From: Clostridium sp.
Lineage (GTDB): Bacteria > Bacillota > Clostridia > Clostridiales > Clostridiaceae
Assembly: GCA_022767515.1 (NCBI GenBank)
Contig: JALENK010000015.1
Span: 1 to 49,003, forward strand
Direction: 5' to 3'
DNA length: 49,003 bases
Part shown: positions 33,181 to 41,563 of the stretch, piece after piece
Numbering within the stretch: the stretch's first letter is position 1
Layout of the letters: every line of letters starts with the position of its first letter
Notes under the pieces: generated by a model
Seen by the model: only the letters and a program-made list of their open reading frames with translations
What the model was told of the DNA's origin: nothing
Databases searched by the model: none
Program-made: the position numbers and the translations under genes

Positions 33181-34593
33181 TTATATCCCTCTCTTTTCTT
33201 CTATAATCTTTTTAGATATTCTTCTTAAATCTCCTCGAATAATAACGTCTTTAAACTTATATGTTCCAACACTTCCTATTGGAAACAAATAAGAATAACC
33301 TCCTGTCCTTAACTCAGCAAGTCTAATTAGTAAAATCATTGCACCAATAAAAAATCCTGGCAATCCAAATAATGCACTTATTATAGTAATTAATATTGAT
33401 GTTATTGATAATGCTCCATATATCTTGGGAATTAAAAAATAACTAAGTGAACTAATTGCAATAATAATAATTGTTATTCTAGATGCTATTCCTGCACTAA
33501 CTACAGCATCACCTAAAATTAATGCCGATACAATGCTCATAGCTCCTCCTATAGGTGCTGGAAGTCTTAGACCTGCTTCCTTTATGATTTGAAAAGAAAA
33601 TATCATAAGTAATGCTTCAACTATTGTTGGAAGAGGTACTCCTGCCCTTGCTATAGCTAACCTAAATAAAAATACTGTTGGAAGTAAAGCATAGTGATAA
33701 GTAAGTACTGCTATATAAAATCCTGGTAAAAATGTTGCAATAAAAAATGCTATCCATCTTAGAACCCTTGTAAAGTTTGCAAAATATTTATTTATGTAAT
33801 AATCATCTGGTGCTTGAAAATTTTCTAAGAAAAAATAAGGAACAGTTATGCAAAAAGGCGTACCATCTACAATAACTCCTACTCTACCCTCCATAAGCTT
33901 AGATGCTATTTCATCTGGTTTCTCTGTATATCCAACAGTATCAAAGGTTGATTTTTTGCCTCTAAGAACATCTTCTATATAATTTGTGTCTAGTATAAAT
34001 TTTATATCTTCTTTCAAAATCTTCTGTTTAACTTCGTTAACTAAATATTTAGGAGCTACGCCTTCTATATATGTTATTGCTATTTTTGTTTTACTCATAC
34101 TACCAACACTATAGGCCTCAAACTTTAAAGCGGTGTTTCTAATCTTACGTCTAATCAAAGATACATTATCTACTATTGACTCAGTAAATCCCTCTCTAGG
34201 TCCTTTAACTACTGCCTCTGTTTCGGGAACTGACACACCCCTCTTTACATATCCCTTAACTTCACAAACTATTAACCTTTCATAATTTTCAAAAATTAAG
34301 ATGCTATCTCCTGATAATATATGCTCTATAGCATCATCTATATCCTTTGCAAAATCGCTTATATTTATATCTAGAACACTCTCTATTACATAATTTAAGT
34401 CCTTATCAGCATAACTTTGTTCAATCAAAGGAGCTACCACATACTCACTCACAAGAGATGAGCCCACCAAATCATCTATAAAAACAACTGTACACTTCCC
34501 TAAATCTGTCTCTAATGTTCTATATTTAACATCAAAACACTTGCTTAACTTTTGCTTTATTATTTTTAAATTTTCATTCATCTGCATCACCAT
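33181..34593 (-). CDS. gerKA: Spore germination receptor A subunit (GerA family)
   Basis: The 470-residue GerA-family protein has a soluble N-terminal region (to about residue 280) with SGDSILIFENYERLIVCEVKGY, GPREGFTE and LMEGRVGVIVDGTPFCITVPYFFLENFQ. Several membrane segments follow, with RLAIARAGVPLP and LPAPIGGAMSIVSALILGDAVVSAG. Together with GerKC and GerKB it forms a germinant receptor. Starts at codon 1, 3 or 5 are all possible (ATGGTGATGCAGATG); the first is kept, behind AGGGATAA. The bicistronic KA-KC arrangement divergent from KB matches that described in Clostridium perfringens. Confidence 0.95.
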   Translation of the reverse strand: MVMQMNENLKIIKQKLSKCFDVKYRTLETDLGKCTVVFIDDLVGSSLVSEYVVAPLIEQSYADKDLNYVIESVLDINISDFAKDIDDAIEHILSGDSILIFENYERLIVCEVKGYVKRGVSVPETEAVVKGPREGFTESIVDNVSLIRRKIRNTALKFEAYSVGSMSKTKIAITYIEGVAPKYLVNEVKQKILKEDIKFILDTNYIEDVLRGKKSTFDTVGYTEKPDEIASKLMEGRVGVIVDGTPFCITVPYFFLENFQAPDDYYINKYFANFTRVLRWIAFFIATFLPGFYIAVLTYHYALLPTVFLFRLAIARAGVPLPTIVEALLMIFSFQIIKEAGLRLPAPIGGAMSIVSALILGDAVVSAGIASRITIIIIAISSLSYFLIPKIYGALSITSILITIISALFGLPGFFIGAMILLIRLAELRTGGYSYLFPIGSVGTYKFKDVIIRGDLRRISKKIIEEKRGI

Positions 34594-34681
34594 TATTATT
34601 ATCCCTAAAATTGTGATAATTATTCTTATTTTGGTTAATACTAATAATAAATTTTTATATATCTAAAGGATGTGCTATTAA

Positions 34682-35758
34682 ATGAACAAAATTTCTTCAA
34701 GACATTATATTTTTTTATTATTGTCTGTTAGTACAATAGCATTAAGAAGCTATTCATCAATATTTATATCAGACGGTGGTCATAACACGTGGTTACTTGT
34801 TATAATTGCTTACTTAATAACATTATTTATAGCTATACTATTTTTTAAAAAATACATAAAGCTAGAACTTTATGATTTTTACTCACTTTTAACTTATATA
34901 ACCCCTAAAATAATAGGAAAAATATTATTATTACTATTTTGCTTTGGCCTATACCTAAATGCTATTGAAGCTACTGCTACCCAAACCAATTCAATTCATA
35001 TAAACTTTTTTATAAACACTCCCATTTGGTACTGTTTAATATTTTTTCTTATTCCAAGTACCTATGCTATATCTCGAAACTTCAACACTATAATCATTAC
35101 TTGTATTGTAACTGTTACCCTAGTTCTTATTGGTGATATCATTTATCTTGTACTTATTGCTAAATACATAGATTTTAGTAATCTTCTTCCGATACTAAAA
35201 AATATACCATTAAAAAATAGTTTATTGTGCATCATAAAGCTCATAGGGGCATCCTCTTGCATATTTATTACGCTTCCATTTATTCATTACATTACAGACT
35301 CAAAAAAACTAATTTTAAATGCTACCTTAGCAATTATAATTACGATTTTTCTTATTTCTACAGCCCTAATATCTGTCATAGGATTTTATGGTTATGAAAA
35401 TGCTCAAAACATCTATTATCCAGAATATATTTTATGCCAACAAATCGAAATTGGAGACTTCTTTGAATTTGGAGAATTCTTCTATATATTTAGAAATGTC
35501 TGCCTTTGGTTCTTAAAATATATTATTTGCTCTTTGGGTATATTATTTGCATTTAAAAATAAAATAAAAAATAAAGCAGTATTTATCTCTCTATATACAG
35601 TTATTGTATTTATTCCTTCAATGATACTTGCAAATAATCAATTATATTTATTTGATATGCTAAATTTTTTACAATATACTAATATACTAACATTTTTAGT
35701 TATTCCAGTTATATCACTTATACTTATTAGAAATAATAGTCTAAATGCAAATGCTTAG
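34682..35758 (+). CDS. gerKB: Spore germination receptor B subunit (GerAB family transporter)
   Basis: The 358-residue integral membrane protein has about ten hydrophobic segments across its length and belongs to the GerAB / APC-type transporter family. It opens NKISSRHYIFLLLSVSTIALRSYSS, a typical GerAB start. It is the transmembrane subunit thought to bind the small-molecule germinant. It is transcribed alone and divergently from gerKA, only 88 bp away. RBS AAAGGATG; a strong terminator follows. Confidence 0.88.
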   Translation: MNKISSRHYIFLLLSVSTIALRSYSSIFISDGGHNTWLLVIIAYLITLFIAILFFKKYIKLELYDFYSLLTYITPKIIGKILLLLFCFGLYLNAIEATATQTNSIHINFFINTPIWYCLIFFLIPSTYAISRNFNTIIITCIVTVTLVLIGDIIYLVLIAKYIDFSNLLPILKNIPLKNSLLCIIKLIGASSCIFITLPFIHYITDSKKLILNATLAIIITIFLISTALISVIGFYGYENAQNIYYPEYILCQQIEIGDFFEFGEFFYIFRNVCLWFLKYIICSLGILFAFKNKIKNKAVFISLYTVIVFIPSMILANNQLYLFDMLNFLQYTNILTFLVIPVISLILIRNNSLNANA

Positions 35759-35766
35759 ATTTAATG

Positions 35767-35822
35767 AAAAGTTCAATCTACAAACAACATATGATTTTTG
35801 TTTATAGATTGGACTTTTTATT
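35767..35822 (+). terminator. Terminator of gerKB
   Basis: AAAAGTTCAATCTACAAAC (35767-35785) pairs with GTTTATAGATTGGACTTTT (35800-35818) with two G-U pairs, and a T run follows. Confidence 0.9.
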
Positions 35823-35879
35823 ACATTATTTGCTATTACTTAAATCATAAAGTATAATTTTAACTGAGGTGACTATACT

Positions 35880-37079
35880 ATGAAAAAATTCATTAATTTA
35901 TGTTTAGATAATTTTTACTTTTCTATTTTTTACTTATTTACATGCTTTACCTTTGTCTCTTGTATGCAATATCTCCCCTACATTAATTACCTTCCAAAAA
36001 TTGCACTTATATGGGGAATATTAATATCTTTTTACCACATATATAAAATGATAAAAAGAAGACCAACTATGGTTGAATGGTTTATACTATCTTTTTTAAT
36101 TATAACCTTAATTTTAAATTTACTTGCATACTATTCAGCTGAAAATCTAAAGATATGGCTAGTTAACTTTGTCATAATGCTTTCATTTGCATATGTTAAT
36201 CAAGACAAAAGTAAAGAAAAACTGAATTTTGAACTTAATGTAATATCAATTTTTTATTTGATTATTACTTTCTTTACATCTGCTATATCTTTATACTATC
36301 ACTTTAGTAAAACTAAAACTGTTATAGGAGATATTGTATTAAATGATACTAATGGTGTATTTACTAATAAAAACACCTTAGGAATAGCTTGTGCAATTTC
36401 TATAATAATAGCCTTATATATTATTTTCTCTACTAAAAATAATATATTACATTTTTTTAGTATCATTAATTTATTAATTCAATCTGCTACACTCTACTTC
36501 TCTAAAGCTAGAGGCCCCCTACTTATGCTTATAGGATTAATTCTTGTTCTTGTTATGATATTAATTAAAAATAAAGTTTTACAACTAATATTATTTATTT
36601 GTCCTTTTATTGCTAACTTAATGCTATTATTTTTTGATTATGAAACTATGTATAAATATACTACAGGCAGAAACGGAGTATGGTTATCTACATTTGAAGT
36701 TATAAAGAAAAACTACTTATTCGGTGTAGGTAATGATGGTTTAGTTGAAAAAATTAAAACTGCAATTCCAAAACTAAATCTACCACCATTTGATTTAGGT
36801 GGAACACATAATATATATATACAAATATTATCTGTAAATGGACCTTTTGCACTAATAATTTTTTTAGGAATCATATTATTATCCGTATTTTCCTTATTAA
36901 AAGCATATAAAGATTATGAAAATAAAAAACAACTATATGCCATTCTATCTATGATAATTGGACTAGTTCTTGTAAATTTATTTGAAAGCAACCTAGTATA
37001 TATGGTTAGTTTTGTTCCAATAATATTTTGGATTTTCATTGGTTACTCATTATCCCTTATACAAAAAAACAAGCTGTGA
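35880..37079 (+). CDS. O-antigen ligase / polysaccharide polymerase family membrane protein
   Basis: The 399-residue protein has about ten hydrophobic segments and a large extracellular loop after residue 255. That loop contains TGRNGVWLSTFEVIKKNYLFGVGND and LGGTHNIYIQILSVNGPFALIIFL. The R-x-x-x-W, GxGxxx and H-N pattern is typical of Wzy/WaaL-type proteins. It likely polymerises or ligates the glycan made by the convergent locus to its right. It has its own plus-strand unit, RBS TGAGGTGA, and its stop overlaps the hairpin shared with galU. Confidence 0.85.
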   Translation: MKKFINLCLDNFYFSIFYLFTCFTFVSCMQYLPYINYLPKIALIWGILISFYHIYKMIKRRPTMVEWFILSFLIITLILNLLAYYSAENLKIWLVNFVIMLSFAYVNQDKSKEKLNFELNVISIFYLIITFFTSAISLYYHFSKTKTVIGDIVLNDTNGVFTNKNTLGIACAISIIIALYIIFSTKNNILHFFSIINLLIQSATLYFSKARGPLLMLIGLILVLVMILIKNKVLQLILFICPFIANLMLLFFDYETMYKYTTGRNGVWLSTFEVIKKNYLFGVGNDGLVEKIKTAIPKLNLPPFDLGGTHNIYIQILSVNGPFALIIFLGIILLSVFSLLKAYKDYENKKQLYAILSMIIGLVLVNLFESNLVYMVSFVPIIFWIFIGYSLSLIQKNKL

Positions 37080-37099
37080 AAAAATGATTTTTCACAGCT
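37072..37099. terminator. Shared hairpin terminator of the polymerase gene and galU
   Basis: A 12-bp perfect stem (37072-37083 with 37088-37099) has a 4-nt loop. On the minus strand it is followed by TTGTTTTTTTG, so it is best suited to galU. The stem contains the stop codon of the polymerase gene. Confidence 0.85.
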
Positions 37100-37117
37100 C
37101 TTACTTTATCACAACTT

Positions 37118-37987
37118 TTATTTTTTCCATGGAGAAGCTTCTAAATATTTTATAAAATTATCTCTTAACTCCGGTTTTTTCAATGCAAACTCTATATTAG
37201 CTTGAAGAAAGCCTAATTTATCTCCAACATCATATCTCTGACCTTCAAAATTATAAGCATATATTGCTTCTTCTTCTCTTAGTTTCTTTAATGCGTCAGT
37301 TAACTGAATTTCTCCACCTTTTCCTGGAGTAGTATTCTTTAAAATATCAAATATCTGAGGAGTAATTATGTATCTTCCTAAAATAGCAATATCACTAGGT
37401 GCCTCTTCAACAACTGGCTTTTCAACTAAATCTTTAACCTTATATACTCTGTCTTCAATAAAAATTCCATCTACTATTCCATACTTGCTTACATCTTCTT
37501 TTTTTACCTTTTGAACACCTAATATATTAGTTTGATATTCTGAATAACAATCAATTAATTGCTTTAAGCAAGGTACTTCACTATCAACTAAATCATCTCC
37601 AAGCATAACTGCAAATGGTTCATTTCCAACAAAAGTCTTAGCACAATAAATTGCATTCCCTAATCCTTTAGGTTCCTTTTGTCTTATATAATGTATATCA
37701 ACCATATCTGATATATCTCTAACTAATTCTAAAAGTTCTTCTTTACCTGACTTCTCTAATTCTAATTCTAATTCTACAGACTTATCAAAATGATCTTCTA
37801 TACACTTTTTATTTCTACCTGTAATAATTAATATTTCCTCAATTCCAGAAGCAACTGCTTCCTCTATAATATATTGTATTGTTGGCTTATCAACTATTGG
37901 TAACATTTCCTTTGGTTGTGCTTTTGTCGCAGGTAAAAATCTTGTTCCTAAACCTGCTGCTGGTATTATTGCTTTTTTAACCTTCAT
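37118..37987 (-). CDS. galU: UTP-glucose-1-phosphate uridylyltransferase
   Basis: The 289-residue protein opens MKVKKAIIPAAGLGTRFLPATKAQPKEMLPIVDKP, the canonical GalU nucleotidyltransferase motif. It also has AVMLGDDLVDSE, KYGIVDGIF, LVEKPVVEEAPSDIAILGRYI and GGEIQLTDALKKL. It makes UDP-glucose for surface glycans and glycolipids. It follows the priming transferase by 29 bp, so the pair is an operon ending at the shared hairpin. Confidence 0.97.
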   Translation of the reverse strand: MKVKKAIIPAAGLGTRFLPATKAQPKEMLPIVDKPTIQYIIEEAVASGIEEILIITGRNKKCIEDHFDKSVELELELEKSGKEELLELVRDISDMVDIHYIRQKEPKGLGNAIYCAKTFVGNEPFAVMLGDDLVDSEVPCLKQLIDCYSEYQTNILGVQKVKKEDVSKYGIVDGIFIEDRVYKVKDLVEKPVVEEAPSDIAILGRYIITPQIFDILKNTTPGKGGEIQLTDALKKLREEEAIYAYNFEGQRYDVGDKLGFLQANIEFALKKPELRDNFIKYLEASPWKK

Positions 37988-38016
37988 ATTTTTTCGTTTC
38001 CCTTCTTACTTTAAAA

Positions 38017-38631
38017 TTATAAACATATAATTATTGTTTTAAATATTATATATATATCATAAAAAACATTGCTTTTTTCTATGTATTCTAAATTAAGCTT
38101 TAACTTATCTGGCATTATCTCATTAATATACATATCTTCTGCTTCATCTGCATTCTTAGCTCTTCCTAAAATTTCATTTTCATTTCTATATCTTATAGAA
38201 GCTAAGTCTGTTATTCCTGGTCTAACAGATAATACCTCTCTTTGAGTTTCATTGTACATCGCTACATATTTAGGCACTTCCGGTCTAGGTCCTACAAAAC
38301 TCATTTCACCAATAAAAACATTGAATAACTGTGGCAACTCATCAATTTTATACTTTCTTAAAAAGTGTCCTATTTTTGTTATTCTCTTATCTTTACCTAT
38401 AGTAATTTGAGTCCCTAAACTCTCAGCATTAACTACCATAGTCCTAAACTTAAAAATCTTAAATTCTTTTCCACTTTGACCCACTCTTATTTGCTTAAAA
38501 AATACAGGTCCTTCTGATGTACATTTAATTATTATAGAAATAATAATTAGAAATATACCTAAGATTATTATCCCTATAAGCGATACTATTATATCAAAAA
38601 ATCTTTTAAAAAATTTATTAATTATATTCAT
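38017..38631 (-). CDS. Undecaprenyl-phosphate sugar phosphotransferase (priming glycosyltransferase)
   Basis: The 204-residue protein has one N-terminal membrane segment and the bacterial sugar-transferase domain. RFFDIIVSLIGIIILGIFL is at the start. GPVFFKQIRVGQSGKEFKIFKFRTM, then LRKYKIDELPQLFNVFIGEMSFVGPRPEVP, then RPGITDLASIRYRNE follow. This short PglC/WcaJ-C-type enzyme transfers a sugar-1-phosphate to undecaprenyl phosphate, starting repeat-unit assembly at the inner leaflet. The exact sugar is unknown. It is the first gene of a two-gene unit with galU. Confidence 0.93.
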   Translation of the reverse strand: MNIINKFFKRFFDIIVSLIGIIILGIFLIIISIIIKCTSEGPVFFKQIRVGQSGKEFKIFKFRTMVVNAESLGTQITIGKDKRITKIGHFLRKYKIDELPQLFNVFIGEMSFVGPRPEVPKYVAMYNETQREVLSVRPGITDLASIRYRNENEILGRAKNADEAEDMYINEIMPDKLKLNLEYIEKSNVFYDIYIIFKTIIICL

Positions 38632-38723
38632 AATATATTTATCCTTACAAAAACAGTTTCATAATTATTTTAGCATATATATATAATCATTTCTATGTAA
38701 ATTTATAAAAAAATAAAAATAAA

Positions 38724-38745
38724 GGATAAGTTTTTAAACCTATCC
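38724..38745 (-). terminator. Terminator of the glucosaminidase/amidase gene
   Basis: GGATAAGTTT pairs with AAACCTATCC (one mismatch) and is followed on the minus strand by TTTATTTTTATTTTTTT. Confidence 0.8.
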
Positions 38746-38758
38746 CTCATTATTTATT

Positions 38759-41437
38759 CTAATATCCACATTGTACAATTGCCTTTACCAAATTGTCTGC
38801 TATCTTTCCTTGTACACTTTCTTTTGATACAGTTGAAGCATCTGTTCTATTTGTAATAAATCCTGCTTCTAACAAAATAAATGGCATATATGTATTTCTT
38901 CCTACACATAAATTCATTGCCTTAGATCCTCTATTATAAAGTCCAGTTGCACTTGAAAGTAAAGGTGCAAATTTATCAGATAATTTTTTACTCTCAGATA
39001 CTTTACTTGTATGGGTTGTATTCGGATCTTTTTTACCTTGTGCTATTATCTTATTTCTAATATTCGAGTCCATATATTCAGTTGTATAATATACCTCTGT
39101 TCCATGTGCTGCTGATGATGTAAATGAATTGTGATGTACACTAATGCACAAATCAGCATTTTTATTATTTGCTATCATAGCTCTATCATTTAACCCTACA
39201 TATACATCTGTAATTCTTGTCATTTGAACATCATAGCCATAATCAATTAGTGATTTTCTAATAGCCAAAGATAATTTCAAATTCATATTCTTTTCAATAT
39301 ATCCGCCACTAATTGCACCTGGATCAGTTCCACCATGACCTGGATCAATAACAATCAACTTATTAGCACTTATAACTATTTTTTGTTTCTTTATATCATC
39401 ACAAGTTGTATCAGAATATCTATTCTTAACCTTAACTGAAATTTCATAAGCTCCAGCTTTATCGGGAACAAATTGCACTTTATTCACATTCTTCCAATTT
39501 ACTAATACTTTAGTTTCTTTTGTATTCTTATTAGTTGCAAAAATCTTATAATATGTGTCCTTACTTGGTGATGCATTAACACTTATTGTTATTGCCTTTC
39601 CAACCTTTTTTTCTCCAGTCACATTAATAGAATTAATTTTTGACCTTACAGGTGTAATCACTTTAGTTACAGTCCTCTTATCGTCATATTCTAGATTACT
39701 TGCTTTACTTTTAACATACATATATATAGTATATGTTCCAGGTTTAAACGGTGTATATGACATAACTTTACTTGTAGACCAATCCTTTACAATAACATTT
39801 TTATTTGTTGCATTATCACGCATAACAAATTTATAAAGCACATTTTTAGTCTCAGAAGTTCTTAAGCTAACTGAAGATTTTTCATTTGCTTTATCTGTAC
39901 CTAAAAAAACATAATCTATAATCTTTGGCCTATTATAAACATCTACTTTTTTCATTATCATATGATCATAACTTTTTGTGATGCTATACTTATTTTTTAC
40001 ATAAATAGAAATCATATATTGTGATTCTATTGTAGAAGTATATTTACAAACTTTACTAGTACTCCAACTACTATTAAGTACCGTCCTTCCTGTTGCTAAT
40101 TCTTTTATTGTATACTTATATAATGTTGAATCAGCAGGAGTTGCTGTTGCTTTTATAGTTATTGTTTCCCCTACCTTTTGATATTCATTAACTTTTACAT
40201 CTGAAATAACCGACACCATTGTTACCTTATGAGAAACATATTTATAATCATCATAACTATTAGGAGACAGTTTATTTTTAGCATAAACCCTTATCCAATA
40301 ATCTGAAGCTTTATTTACAACATATGAAATCTGAGTACTGCTAGTCCAATTTTTTATAACTGTAGATTCTTTTGTAGCCTTATCAACTAAAACATAACGA
40401 TATAAATTATCATTATTTTGTTCTGCAGCAACCTTTATTGACATACTCTTGCCTACAACACTGCCACCTGTAATTGTAATATTATTAATTTTTGCTGGTT
40501 TAAATTGAACAATACTAGCTGATACTGATTTATATGAATCATAGCTAGCAATACTAGACTGATTTTTAGCATAAATCTTAAATGTAAACTTTCCTACTTT
40601 TTTAGGTGTATACTTAAAAATATTGCTTTTTTGCCAATCAGATGTATGTACTATCTTACTTTCTGCAACATCATATACAGTAAATTTATATAAAGATGTT
40701 ACTTTTGATGTTAAATTAGCCTTAATTGTTAATTCATTTCCTAATATTTTACTTCCTGATAATGTTAAACTAGAAATTTTAGAAGGTTTATATGAAGCTA
40801 CTGATTTAGTTTGTTCTATAACACTTAATATTGACTTTCCATAGTTATAACCACTTGCCCATCCTTTTCCATAAGGATTTTCATGTATTCCAAGCCATTC
40901 GACATACTTTGCACAACCCCTTTGCACATATACAAATCTTGGGTCTACACAAGCTTTATTAAGAGCTTCAGTCGAACCATATGCTTTTAAATGTTGTACC
41001 ACTGCTCGTACACCTATTTGTACTGAAGAAAAACTTAATCCTGGATTGCCGTTTCCAGTTGCTCCTAATCCCCCAAAATTATTTTGTTTAAACTTAACAT
41101 CTCCACCAAATCTTAAATAAGATGTTTCTAACATTGTTAATCCAAAAACTACATCATAGTTTACACCTTCTGCATTTGCCTCATCAATTACATATTTAAC
41201 GTATTTTTCTATATAAGAATTACTTAATGATGTATTATTCTTTCTTAAGATTGACATCATTTTTTCTTTTGCCAAACTACCCTTACCCATAATTAAATGT
41301 AAACCTGCATTTTCCTGATAAACATCTGTTAAATCACTCTGAGTTTTTTCTAATGCTTGTACATTTATACCTGTAAAAAACGGTATTATAAATGTAAAAA
41401 TTAGAATTACAGAAAATAACCTCTTAATTGTTTTCAT
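38759..41437 (-). CDS. Secreted bifunctional cell-wall hydrolase: glucosaminidase plus N-acetylmuramoyl-L-alanine amidase
   Basis: The protein has about 892 residues. From the ATG at 41435-41437 (after GAGGGGAAAAG) it has a signal peptide to about residue 28. An in-frame start 27 codons upstream would precede that RBS, so it is rejected. A glucosaminidase-like domain follows (EGVNYDVVFGLTMLETSYLRFGG, NNFGGLGATG). Then come five Ig-like repeats of about 90 residues, each with a GKSMSIKV-type strand and ending Y-x-V-YAKN. The C-terminal amidase_3 domain has zinc ligands in DPGHGGTDPGA, the Glu of EKNMNL and SVHHNS, with the catalytic Glu in LLEAGF. It probably remodels wall around the polysaccharide assembly site. 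It has its own promoter. Confidence 0.93.
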   Translation of the reverse strand: MKTIKRLFSVILIFTFIIPFFTGINVQALEKTQSDLTDVYQENAGLHLIMGKGSLAKEKMMSILRKNNTSLSNSYIEKYVKYVIDEANAEGVNYDVVFGLTMLETSYLRFGGDVKFKQNNFGGLGATGNGNPGLSFSSVQIGVRAVVQHLKAYGSTEALNKACVDPRFVYVQRGCAKYVEWLGIHENPYGKGWASGYNYGKSILSVIEQTKSVASYKPSKISSLTLSGSKILGNELTIKANLTSKVTSLYKFTVYDVAESKIVHTSDWQKSNIFKYTPKKVGKFTFKIYAKNQSSIASYDSYKSVSASIVQFKPAKINNITITGGSVVGKSMSIKVAAEQNNDNLYRYVLVDKATKESTVIKNWTSSTQISYVVNKASDYWIRVYAKNKLSPNSYDDYKYVSHKVTMVSVISDVKVNEYQKVGETITIKATATPADSTLYKYTIKELATGRTVLNSSWSTSKVCKYTSTIESQYMISIYVKNKYSITKSYDHMIMKKVDVYNRPKIIDYVFLGTDKANEKSSVSLRTSETKNVLYKFVMRDNATNKNVIVKDWSTSKVMSYTPFKPGTYTIYMYVKSKASNLEYDDKRTVTKVITPVRSKINSINVTGEKKVGKAITISVNASPSKDTYYKIFATNKNTKETKVLVNWKNVNKVQFVPDKAGAYEISVKVKNRYSDTTCDDIKKQKIVISANKLIVIDPGHGGTDPGAISGGYIEKNMNLKLSLAIRKSLIDYGYDVQMTRITDVYVGLNDRAMIANNKNADLCISVHHNSFTSSAAHGTEVYYTTEYMDSNIRNKIIAQGKKDPNTTHTSKVSESKKLSDKFAPLLSSATGLYNRGSKAMNLCVGRNTYMPFILLEAGFITNRTDASTVSKESVQGKIADNLVKAIVQCGY

Positions 41438-41474
41438 CTCTTTTCCCCTCTCTTTGTATACTATTACATAAAAA

Positions 41475-41503
41475 ATTATATCACATAGATACTGTTTTAT
41501 CAA
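41475..41503 (-). promoter_or_regulatory. Promoter of the glucosaminidase/amidase gene
   Basis: On the minus strand TTGATA (41498-41503), 17 bp and TATAAT (41475-41480) lie about 40 bp before the chosen start codon and support that start over the upstream one. Confidence 0.85.
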
Positions 41504-41521
41504 AATATTAATATACAAAAA

Positions 41522-41556
41522 TAAGTTTTCTAAACTAATTTTATTTAGAAAACTTA
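41522..41556 (-). terminator. Terminator of the CapD-like gene
   Basis: A 13-bp perfect stem (41522-41534 with 41544-41556) with a 9-nt loop is followed by TATTTTTG on the minus strand. Confidence 0.92.
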
Positions 41557-41563
41557 CTTAACA

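Noticed and set aside
41438-41518. 27-codon N-terminal extension of the glucosaminidase/amidase
   Set aside because: The good RBS GAGGGG and the signal peptide begin at the ATG at 41435-41437. The extension overlaps the -10 and -35 region of a consensus promoter.
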